DNA of 50,433 bases from Bolinopsis microptera (lineage: Eukaryota > Ctenophora > Tentaculata > Lobata > Bolinopsidae), in assembly GCF_026151205.1 (NCBI RefSeq), contig NC_087073.1, forward strand, positions 21,606,837-21,657,269, read 5' to 3'. Shown here one piece after another: positions 35,101 to 44,600 of this stretch; within the stretch, counting starts at the first letter, position 1, and each line of letters starts with the position of its first letter. The notes below the pieces were generated by a model. It made no database searches and was not told the DNA's origin. It was given only the letters and a program-made list of their open reading frames with translations. Position numbers and translations under genes: made by a program.

Positions 35101-38100
35101 ATGTACAAAGTTGATATAATGTCTTGCGTGTCTGACCCCTTGCTGATCGAGGAGGACGTCTTCAACTTGTGGCTGGCGGGACTTTCAGGTATTTATATTT
35201 TCTAAAATCTTCCGCTAAGTTAAAATGAAAAACTTAAATTTTTGGCATTGTATCATTATTCGTTAATTCACGCTATTACATTATTTCCCCGCAGTTGATA
35301 AAGCAGTGGACTACAGATACCAGAAAGACTCGTCCTGCTCCTCCTTCGACCGGACCATAGTAACCTTGGATACGGAGGACCAATACCAAACCTTCTCTCT
35401 CTTGGAGCCACTTCTCAGGAAACCTCCAGCGTTAGCTTCATCTCCTGTGGTCAACATGCCTTTCATCACCGATACTCTTCTGCAACAGTGGGTCAGCTTG
35501 TGTTTTAAACCGTCTTTAGTGATTTATATATCTCACCTTTAAAATTGCTATTCAGAATGTTGACACCTGTTGTGTAACAGTTTGAGTTATTGAATTGTGC
35601 TCCTCAATTTTATGAAGACTTGCTACCCGTGTATAATGTACATTATATAATATGTTTGATGATGATATGCTAGATAGTATGCTATATATTAGATATGTTA
35701 TTGTTATTGGTAGGTATTACTCTCTAGATAGTAGATATGTTAGTGTTATTGGTAGGTATTACTCTCTAGATAGTAGATATGTTAGTGTTATTGGTAGGTA
35801 TTACTCTCTAGATAGTAGATATGTTAGTGTTATTGGTAGGTATTACTCTCTAGATAGTAGATATGTTAGTGTTATTGGTAGGTATTACTCTCTAGATAGT
35901 AGATATGTTAGTGTTATTGGTAGGTATTACTCTCTAGATAGTAGATATGTTAGTGTTATTGGTAGGTATTACTCTCTAGATAGTAGATATGTTAGTGTTA
36001 TTGGTAGGTATTACTCTCTAGATAGTAGATATGTTAGTGTTATTGGTAGGTATTACTCTCTAGATAGTAGATATGTTAGTGTTATTGGTAGGTATTACTC
36101 TCTAGATAGTAGATATGTTAGTGTTATTGGTAGGTATTACTCTCTAGATAGTAGATATGTTAGTGTTATTGGTAGGTATTACTCTCTAGATAGTAGATAT
36201 GTTAGTGTTATTGGTAGGTATTACTCTCTAGATAGTAGATATGTTAGTGTTATTGGTAGGTATTACTCTCTAGATAGTAGATATGTTAGTGTTATTGGTA
36301 GGTATTACTCTCTAGATAGTAGATATGTTAGTGTTATTGGTAGGTATTACTCTCTAGATAGTAGATATGTTAGTGTTATTGGTAGGTATTACTCTCTAGA
36401 TGCTGAAGTTGCCCGGGAGTTGGTGGGTAGAGGACAGAAGATGACCGCCAAGCTACGTAAGGATCTAGACACAATCTCTGATAAAACTGGAATACCGCTG
36501 AAGAGCTGTCTAAGGCAATATGATAACATTAAACGTATTTATAAGGTACCTTTGATGATGTAAACTTGTTCTATGATTACATAGTAAATGTGACTAAAAT
36601 AATTTAAATTGCGATAAAATGTGTAGAACTTCATTTTCTCCTATATCTCCAGTTTGGTCACATGGTCACATGTTTGGTCACATGTTTGGTCACATGTTTG
36701 GTCACATGGTCACATGCCCCCCCCCCCCCCTCAGGAGGTAGATGAGAAGGATGGGAAGGTATCTCAGAACATACAGCGTTACTACGGTCTCAACCCCACC
36801 CTGTGCCAACAGTACGCGGCTATTATATACGTGTTGGATAACAGGATAGACGTTGCTCCCAGGAAGTAAGATCCCCCTTCTTACATATTATATTGAGATT
36901 TGTGAGATCAGTGTAGTCGGAGGTTATATAAATTAGACGTGAGACTAATTAAGTTGAACTATTTCCACACTTACAGTGAACTCTAATTTTACAGGATCCC
37001 CAATCTGACGTATCCCGCTCTAGTGAAGTGTGTAGTTGTTCTCATGTCGGTAAGTGTTGGGGGAGGGGGGGGGGGGTTACGTCATCGTGACGTCATCGTG
37101 ACGTATCCCGCTCTAGTGAAGTGTGTAGTTGTTCTCATGTCGGTAAGTGATGGGGGAGGGGGGGGGGGGGGGTACGTCATCGTGACGTCATCGTGACGTA
37201 TCCCGCTCTAGTGAAGTGTGTAGTTGTTCTCATGTCAGTAAGTGATGACTGATGGGGGAGGGGGAAGTAACTGGACCTTCTTCATATCACTTTTACAGTT
37301 GGGGCTTTTTAACCCGACCATGTTCTGTTATCTGTAGCCATGACTCATTCTAGCGATCTAAACTTTGTACGCAACTTAATTCTTAATTATTGACTAATTA
37401 AGTAATGTTTATTATACAGGAGTGGTGTAGAATGTCCGAGTAATGTTTATTATACAGGAGTGGTGTAGAATGTCCGAGGAAAGTAATGTTTATTATACAG
37501 GAGTGGTGTAGAATGTCCGAGGGAGCCTCAGACATGGACATAGACCGGACCTTCCTCAAGGAACTACATAGTCTGAAAGACAGGCTCTCAGATTCTATGT
37601 TGGTTGGAATGGTTAACCACGGCGCTGAAGCTTTCAAAAACAGTCCAGAGTTCCCTAAGAACTTCGGTAAATATTATTTGTTATCAGTGATATGTCAGTT
37701 GGGTGTGGTGGTTACATTATATGTGTGTTATGCAACTCATAATCACTCATTAACCTCATATACTCCTTCATAAATTAACCCTGCCAATTGCCTGTACTCT
37801 TTATCCTGCCTTCTCCTCAAATTGTTACTTACTCAGCTGTACAGGGAACATGTTGCCCGTAACTTCAACTTGTTTCAATATATGCTCACGCATCTTTTAT
37901 ACTGCAACATGTTCAACTGAATTGTATTGTTGTATCCTTGGAGCAAGAGAATGTGCACAATGCACTCTCCTGAGGTATCTCATAATACATATCAATATAT
38001 TTTGTATAATATATTTACCTTTGTTCGTCCAAACTTTTACTTTCCACTGAACCGGCAAGTAGTAGGTAGTTTAATTGCAGCTTTACTTAGATCGTTCGTA

Positions 38101-39016
38101 TATTACGTATATTACGTATATTACGTATATAACGTATATAACGTATATAACGTATATTACACATTGTGGCTGTTTAAGACCCCCTCCCCTCCCTAAGCCA
38201 CTATACACATATTTATTGTGTATAAATTACAAGCTGCTCAGTTGCTGTGTGAGTAGGAGGTACATGCCAGAATTGTTATAACATTTTCGTTAAAGTTTAG
38301 ATATATTGTTAACGTGTGAAAGCGTTATTTAATATTGTTTCTATATTGTTAACGTGTGAAACGGTTATTTTATATTGTTTCTATATTGTTAACGTGTGAA
38401 ACCGTTATTTTATATAGTTTCTATATTGTTAACGTGTGAAACCGTTATTTTATATTGTTTCTATATTGTTAACGTGTGAAACCTTTATTTTATATTGTTT
38501 CTATATTGTTAACGTGTGAACCCCTTGACAGTGAGCGAGCTAAGGAAGTTGGCAGTGAAGTTGATGAGTATAGGCTACAGTCTGGTGCACACTAAAGACT
38601 ACACGGATATCTTCATTGACCTGGATGAGATGATCCTGTGCCCCTGGGCTGGTGCTGGACTGTCTTTCTCACATCTGGAGCTAGGTCTGAGCACTCTGAG
38701 TGGGTGCTACGTGAGCGCTGTTCAGAACACTGGGTACGTCATCGTGACGTCATCACAAATCTAGACTAGTTTACTTGATCTGGGGTTTCAGTTTTGACCC
38801 ATGATCAAAGTTTGCCCTTTCAGTTTCATTTATCATTGCTATTGGTGTGTTGCACTACTGTTACCACTGCTTACCACTACTTATACACCTATACTACATG
38901 TGACGCAGTGACACCTAGTTAGTATGTGATATTTCAGGTTATCCTCGACAGTACCAGTATTTGACAAGTATCTCCGTTGTGTTTCAAACTGTTTGCTGGT
39001 CCTTGCTAACAGGTGA
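35101..39016 (+). CDS. FIBP: FIBP, acidic FGF intracellular-binding protein
   Basis: Exons: 35101-35188, 35295-35487, 36386-36545, 36735-36865, 36995-37049, 37501-37666, 38532-38733, 38938-39016; total 357 residues, the same size as vertebrate FIBP (357-364). Conserved blocks: [16 protein letters not shown] near the start, DTLLQQ joined to [15 protein letters not shown] across exons 2-3 (vertebrate ERYYGLDEALLREVLGR), and [20 protein letters not shown] then [11 protein letters not shown]. The C-terminal half fits less closely but keeps the family's helical pattern. FIBP binds FGF1 inside the cell and is linked to mitogenic signalling; its molecular function is poorly known. The gene is remarkable for three splice-site-spanning arrays, at the exon 3 acceptor, exon 5 donor and exon 6 acceptor. 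AATAAA is at 39348-39353. Confidence 0.93.
35691..36400 (+). repeat. 42-bp acceptor-spanning tandem array, open in frame (FIBP intron 2/exon 3)
   Basis: Seventeen copies of a 42-bp unit (the first slightly divergent). Each contains ATATGTTAGTGTTATTGGTAG, which is the 3' splice site, then GTATTACTCTCTAGAT, the first 16 bases of exon 3. The last copy runs on into the exon (start 36386). The conserved YYSLD at the start of exon 3, which matches FIBP of other animals, shows that this part of the unit is genuinely coding. The unit is 14 codons with no stop, so the upstream copies are open in the FIBP frame. Copies 2-17 are essentially identical. Confidence 0.96.
36652..36733 (+). repeat. GTTTGGTCACAT repeat and C tract at the FIBP exon 4 acceptor
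   Basis: Five to six copies of (GTTT)GGTCACAT(G) followed by a run of about 14 C and TCAG. The repeat and C run form the whole 3' end of intron 3 and act as the polypyrimidine tract. No exon bases are included. Confidence 0.9.
37007..37262 (+). repeat. About 94-bp donor-spanning array (FIBP exon 5/intron 5)
   Basis: Three copies, starting at 37007, 37100 and 37195. Each has the last 43 bases of exon 5 (from GACGTATCCCGCTCTAGTGA to CTCATGTCG), the donor GTAAGTG, a poly-G tract, and ACGTCATCGTGACGTCATCG. The first copy is coding (exon ends 37049). The third has TCA in place of TCG just before its donor, still a workable site. The GACGTCATCGT spacer is itself doubled. Confidence 0.95.
37401..37521 (+). 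repeat. Acceptor-spanning triplication (FIBP intron 5/exon 6)
   Basis: Three copies of AGTAATGTTTATTATACAG, the acceptor, with GAGTGGTGTAGAATGTCCGAG, the first 21 bases of exon 6. Candidate exon starts are 37420, 37458 and 37501, with spacings of 38 and 43 bp. Only the last leads into the conserved reading frame without a stop; the upstream acceptors meet an in-frame TAG or shift the frame. It lies at the other end of the intron that carries the donor-spanning array. Confidence 0.94.
38092..38162. repeat. ATTACGTAT short repeat in FIBP intron 6
   Basis: About seven copies of a 10- to 11-bp TATTACGTA/TATAACGTA unit. Intronic; no function evident. Confidence 0.85.
38300..38531 (+). repeat. 40-bp tandem array abutting the FIBP exon 7 acceptor
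   Basis: Six copies of a 40-bp unit with TATATTGTTAACGTGTGAAA and CGTTATTTTATATTGTTTC. The last is cut short at GTGTGAA, which is followed directly by CCCCTTGACAG, the acceptor. The branch-point region is therefore replicated, but the exon is not. Confidence 0.92.
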
Positions 39017-39779
39017 AACAAGCTCAACTAGCTCAACTAGCTCAACTAGCACAACTCCGGTCTGAGACATCCTGATCGGTTTGATTTTATGTCTTTCCTT
39101 GATAATATTTGTCAAGCCTATTGGCTAGTTCTAAAGTGATGGAAATGAATGAAGGCCTGTGAATTGGGATTTAAAAGATATTTGTTTGTAAAGGACCTGA
39201 CGTAAATATATAAAAGTTACTTTTATTTTCTAATAATTTATGTATAATAATTTAAGATCGTGAACATCTATAATTTGATTCGTTGACGTATCGTTTCAAT
39301 ACCTTAATTCATCATCATTATCCGCAAACATTAATAGTCGGGGTTGAAATAAAGTTTAAAGTTCGTCCAAGCCAGTTTCTGTCAGGAACACTATCTGAAT
39401 GTAGTTTATTTCCAACTTCCAATGTAGTTTATTTCCAATTTCCAACGACCTACAATGTGTTTTTCGTGCATAATAGGTTATTATTATTATATATATTCAC
39501 CTAGAATATACCCCATATATTGGGTATATTAGAGTTGTAACACATGTGATGTACTCAATACACTAGTCTATGTAAGACAATGATATCACCTTTCTAACTG
39601 TGTCATATATTGTTGTTGAAACAATAATTGGACTTTCAAATAACTGTTCGCTAACCAACATCTCTTACATAATAACTGTTCGCTAACCAACATCTCTTAC
39701 ATAATAGCCAGCAGGTATGTGATCATATTCTACAGAATGTAAACTAGGATAGAAGAATGAGTGTCTCTGCTACTCTGTC
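39017..39779. other. Intergenic stretch between FIBP and the transferrin-like gene
   Basis: Holds the FIBP polyadenylation signal (39348-39353), a direct duplication AATGTAGTTTATTTCCAA (about 39398 and 39420), and a doubled AATAACTGTTCGCTAACCAA (about 39640-39705) about 100 bp upstream of the next ATG. The latter may be promoter-proximal. No gene seen. Confidence 0.5.
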
Positions 39780-40964
39780 ATGATGCTGACTTTGCTTTTA
39801 CCCCTCACTCTACTCGCTCACTTCCCCCTCTCTTCAGCACTAGACTTCAACTGGTGCACCAAGACTCCCCCCGGTTTCAGAAAGTGTGGCGAGCTCCAGC
39901 AGGAGTACCAGTCTGCTGGTTCTGTTGAGTTCTCATGTTCTCACGACCTTGCTGAGGGAGGGTGTCTGCAGGAGGTGAATGAGGAACCTAACACTGTGGT
40001 GTCCGTTAATCCAGGGAAACTTTACCACTCCCAGAGATTAGGCGGGAGATACAAAGTTATACTGGCAGAGGATTACAGCAGTGCTGTGGCTCATACCTAC
40101 TATCGTTACTACTCAGTCGCAGTGGTCAAGGCTGGCAGGAGACATCTCAAGTTGTTGGATCTAAAAGGGAAGAAGGTTTGTCATGGTCAGTACGATTACC
40201 AGGGCTCCACAGGTTGGGATATCCCTATTAGTTACCTCTACACCTATCACAGAAGGTTCAAGATGGATGACAGGTGCAATGTTTTGGACGCAATTAACAG
40301 ATACTTTGGAGCCTCCTGCCTGCCCGACTCAGGAGGTTCCATTACAGATAACATGAGGCTATGTGCAGCCTGCTCCTCCGGCACCTGCTCTAGAGAGGTT
40401 AAATACCGGGGGTATAAAGGAGCGTTCAGGTGTCTGGTGGAGGATGCTGGGGAGGTAGCCTTTCTCACCCACAACACTGTCTCCCAGTGGACAGATGGTC
40501 AGAGTACTGAGTCCTGGACAGCAGGTTTGAAGAGCAGTGACTACCGGTTGCTATGTCCGGATGGTTCTCAGGTCACGGTTGATAATTATAACCAATGTTT
40601 TATCGGCTGGATGAGACCCAACGCAGTGGTTCTGGGTCAGGATGTGCCAGCCGGGCTCACCACTAAAATTCAGAATAGTCTGAGAAACCCTCCTCTGCGG
40701 GCAGCTGAGCGTATTTTCAACATGGACAGATACACTCAGTCGGATGAAGACGTGATATTTTCTGGAGAAACAAAAGAGCTGAGGATAGTGGAGGGTCGAG
40801 AACAGGACCCTGGTGAGTATCTGGGGGACACTGTGGGGAGATCGTACCAGTACTCCTATACTCGGGCTATGGACGGTCTGTACTGTGTTACTGGGCATGC
40901 TCACACTAATCATGTTAACATTCTGCTTATTTCCCTCTTTTATGTTTTTATTATATTATTTTAA
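39780..40964 (+). CDS. Single-lobe transferrin-like protein with C-terminal membrane/GPI signal
   Basis: One uninterrupted frame of 394 residues. Residues 1-20 are a signal peptide (ATG ATG start; either could serve). One transferrin lobe follows: FNWCTKTPPGFRKCGELQQE, YYSVAVVKAG, LKGKKVCHGQ, GYKGAFRCL, GEVAFLTHNTV. Several positions that bind iron in transferrin can be judged: the two Tyr (about Y111 and Y212) and the His (H231) are kept, but the Asp is replaced by His83. The carbonate-binding CHTGxGRTAGW loop is altered (CHGQYDYQGSTGW, residues 134-146): the Thr is gone and no Arg is present. Many Cys are kept. The protein ends in a hydrophobic segment (about 380-394), which suggests a GPI anchor or membrane tail as in melanotransferrin. 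It is half the usual two-lobe size and has no introns. Iron binding is doubtful. Confidence 0.88.
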   Translation: MMLTLLLPLTLLAHFPLSSALDFNWCTKTPPGFRKCGELQQEYQSAGSVEFSCSHDLAEGGCLQEVNEEPNTVVSVNPGKLYHSQRLGGRYKVILAEDYSSAVAHTYYRYYSVAVVKAGRRHLKLLDLKGKKVCHGQYDYQGSTGWDIPISYLYTYHRRFKMDDRCNVLDAINRYFGASCLPDSGGSITDNMRLCAACSSGTCSREVKYRGYKGAFRCLVEDAGEVAFLTHNTVSQWTDGQSTESWTAGLKSSDYRLLCPDGSQVTVDNYNQCFIGWMRPNAVVLGQDVPAGLTTKIQNSLRNPPLRAAERIFNMDRYTQSDEDVIFSGETKELRIVEGREQDPGEYLGDTVGRSYQYSYTRAMDGLYCVTGHAHTNHVNILLISLFYVFIILF

Positions 40965-41671
40965 ACTGCTGAAATAATTTTGTATAGTGATTATTAGAAG
41001 ATTTTTGATCAGTGATTATTAGAAGCGTTTAAATCGATTTTTAGACATGTTAAATGGTTGTAATTAATCAATTTTCATCAGATTTCATAACTTTTATTGA
41101 AGGATCAATACTTTTTAAATCTTAGAATTTTTAAATTTGATATAATAATAGAAATTTTAATAATTTTATTGATTATATAAGATTTATTTTATCGTTCAGT
41201 AATCCAGAATTATTATACTTTTCAGAGCCAGTTACTGCTTCAATTTCTAAATATTCTATTTTTTAACCGTTTAAGATATTGGAATAATTTATTACTATCA
41301 GAATAGTCAATCAACTAAATATTTTTATACAATTTACACTATGTAGACTGCTTAGAACGGCCGATAGCTGGCATGTATTTATAAATACTATTAAACTTAT
41401 ATTAATTTATCTTAATGTAATGTTTTTTCTAATGCGTTCGAATTAACTTGAGAATCTCTGCTAGAAATATGACGAATGGTAGATGTTTACCTCCCAATAT
41501 CAGTTTTATGTTTCAGATTCCTCTCCAGATCCCCTGTTATTGTAAACTGAACGTTTAAACAACTATTTAGTCTACATACCACACATTGCTAACCTCTCCT
41601 CCTGTGTAGTAGTATGACAGAGCACGAGGTCATGTGATATGCCAGGTATAGCATGTAGCGGGGGATGATTC
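40965..41671. other. A+T-rich intergenic stretch before TTC7
   Basis: Very A+T-rich 3' flank of the transferrin-like gene, then the TTC7 5' region. GTTAGTCAG-like splice sites make a non-coding first exon possible. No gene seen. Confidence 0.45.
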
Positions 41672-44600
41672 ATGTCGGGGAAGGCCTCACTTCGGATAGT
41701 AGAGTTGCTAGAAAGAGCTCGTATTGAAGGGGATTGGACTCATGTTAGTCAGGTAAGACAAACAAAGACACCGCAGAAAACCCATATATGGCAGAATTAG
41801 TTCCAATATAGTGAGTTTGAGAGTGCTCATTCTGAATTGAAGAGAATTCAAGCTTACACTTTACAGGCAACCTCGCTGTATGGCCATTGATTTCCCACCA
41901 TTTAAGAGAGCTTGTTCCCCATATATAACATAAGAATTATTATAAATATTTGAATTAGTCATAAATGTAAATATAATTACTATAAATATGAATCACATGT
42001 AAAATGTAAGACCTGGCTATGTTTAGTACGCGGAACAGTTGCCGAGAGAGTACTCGGTGCTGAAGTTTGTAAGTCTGGGGGAATGTCTGTTGGAGGGACA
42101 GCAGAACGGCAAGATCAGTTACAACTCATTACACCTCGCTAAGGACTACATTAACAAGGTAATTATTTAATTGATTAAGTAAATATTATTTATTAGAGTT
42201 ACGTAAGTTAATTGTGTGGCGTTACTTTTAACCTTGTGCTTTAAGAGAGACGGGACAGGATTGTAATCACTAATTGTAGATTATTAGATTTGAACAACCA
42301 CTTGTAGTTAAGTAGTTTATATCCAATATTCGATTGTCAAATTTTGTGTAAATTACGGGTCAATTGTCACTTCTGCTCAATTGAGACTGTTTTGAGAGAT
42401 ATTGAAATACGTTTAGGAGGGTAAAAATGTTCCCAGGGGGCTTCACCCCCGCGCCGCGCTGCATCCACCCAAAGATTTTGAGCTGGAGCCATGCCTGAAC
42501 CACTGGCCGGGATAATGGTATCATTTTCATAAAGCATTCCTAATTGCTTTACTTCTGGGATGATCCAGGAGCTAAGTGAATATTACCTCGCAGTTTCTAC
42601 ATGACCAACTCTAGCGGATATTTATTGAAGTGTTGTGGTTTTTTTATTAATGGCATCGATAGTTGTTCTCCCTTCATTACCACGGTTGAGTCTCAGATTT
42701 GATTGCGTTGAACCGTTCTTTAGCTTGTAGCTGCATACTTACATATTGTATGACTTACTAGCGTTACAGGCCCTTTTGAATCTTTTTAGTTACTCATGTA
42801 ACTTAATCGCGTGAAAATAGCGTTGATGCTTGAAGTTGTTACTTGGGCTTTTTTTAGCAATATTTCTGTGGCTACATATGTTTGTATTTCCAGATATCTT
42901 TGTATTCCTAGATATCTTTGTATTCCCAGATAATATAATAATAATAATAACTAGAAATTTATACATCGCTTTATAGCCAAAAAGAACTCAAAATCCAAAG
43001 ATTCACTTCAAGCCATCTAAAGCGACTCATGAACATGTACATAAGAACTTAGAATTTTATGAAGTATGGTTTGTATGAGAAAGATATTATATGATACTTA
43101 TAAGAACACTTTTTCAAAGAGATGAGTCTTTAGTCTCTTTTTAAACACGAAAATATCGGTCAATGTTCTCAATTGATAAGGAAGCTGATTCCATACGGAG
43201 GGTCCGCAGTAACTAAAACCTCTCTCAGTTTTACTATAATTTGAGACAGGAGGAACATTTAGAAGGAAATATTCTTGTTCAGTTCGTAGCACACGTACAG
43301 GCTGACTCTTGATGTCGATGCATTTGGTGATATAGTCTGGAGCTATGTTGTTGACGCATTTGAACACTGTTAGAGCAATCTTATAGTCTATTCGCTGTCT
43401 AATTGGAAGAAAATGGGCCTTTTTCAGGAATGGAGTGACACTGTCCCATTTTTTTAAAAGCTTTTCTACCAAGTTACAAGAATCGTACACAGGAATTTTG
43501 TACCTTCTTGAGTTTCTTTAATGGGAAAATCAGGTAAACCATAGAGAAGTTCATTGCAATAGTCTAGTTTTGAAAAGATCAAACAGTGAATGAGCTGTCT
43601 TTTTAGGTCATAGTTAAGCTTTGAGCCTATAACTCGAAGGTTCCTCAAATGGATGTTGCAACAACTGCAACTGATTAATGAGTGATTATTGAATTTACTT
43701 GATCTTCAAATGTAAGGAATTGATCAAAGAGGACACCTAAACTTTTTACTGTGTGGGATGCATCCACAGGGTCAGCTGCATTGTCAAGTTGTATTGAATC
43801 GACTGGACATGAAGAGTAACTGTTCTTGGTCTGTACTACAAGCGCTTCTGTTTTGTTTTGGTTTAATTTGAGTTTATTTTGGGTCATCCAGCTCTTAATT
43901 TCTTGAAAACAATGTGTTATTCTCTCTTCGATTGTTGACAGATCTCGAAATAGTGGGTTAAACTCGATGTAAAGTTGGGTGTCATCTGCGTACATGTGGA
44001 TGTTAAATCCGTGTCTCTTTGCAATATGATTAAGCTGCTCCTTTGTGTACAGTATAAACAGTATTGGACCTAGAATTGAACCTTGCGGGATTCCAATTCT
44101 AAGGAAGCATCTCTTTGTATTCCTAGATATCTGTGTATTTCCAGATATCTTTGTATTCCTAGATATCTGTGTATTTCCAGATATCTTTGTATTCCTAGAT
44201 ATCTTAAATGTAGTCCTAGATATCTTTGTATTTCCAGATATCGTTGTATTTCCAGATATCTTTCTATTCCTAGATATATTTGTATTTCCTGATATCTTTG
44301 TATTTCCAGATATCTTTGTATTCCTAGATATCTTTGTATTTCCACGTATCTTTGTATTGCCAGATATCTTTGTATTCCTAGATAACTTTGTATTGGGAAA
44401 GTGTGTTAACAGTGGAAATATCCTGCACTGATTAGCGAACATTTTCATAAAATGTAGCATGATTACAAGACCAGTCGTGGTGGCATAGTACATATTAGGA
44501 GCTAAAACAGGGTACACAGAAAGAGAGTGGTGCGTGAAGTGTAATAATATAGTCTCACCTTGAAGTTCATGAACTTTATTTAAACGGTTGTGCCACTACC

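Noticed and set aside
35652-36563. A 303-codon open frame with 17 repeats of a 14-residue unit as a stand-alone repeat protein
   Set aside because: The repeat is the FIBP intron 2/exon 3 acceptor array. The last part is FIBP exon 3, and the conserved exon 2-exon 3 join fits only a spliced gene. Inclusion of repeats remains possible by alternative splicing and is reported as a finding.
43675-44517. A 280-codon minus-strand frame as a novel repeat-RT protein
   Set aside because: It is an 18-bp minisatellite fused by chance to a truncated LINE RT.
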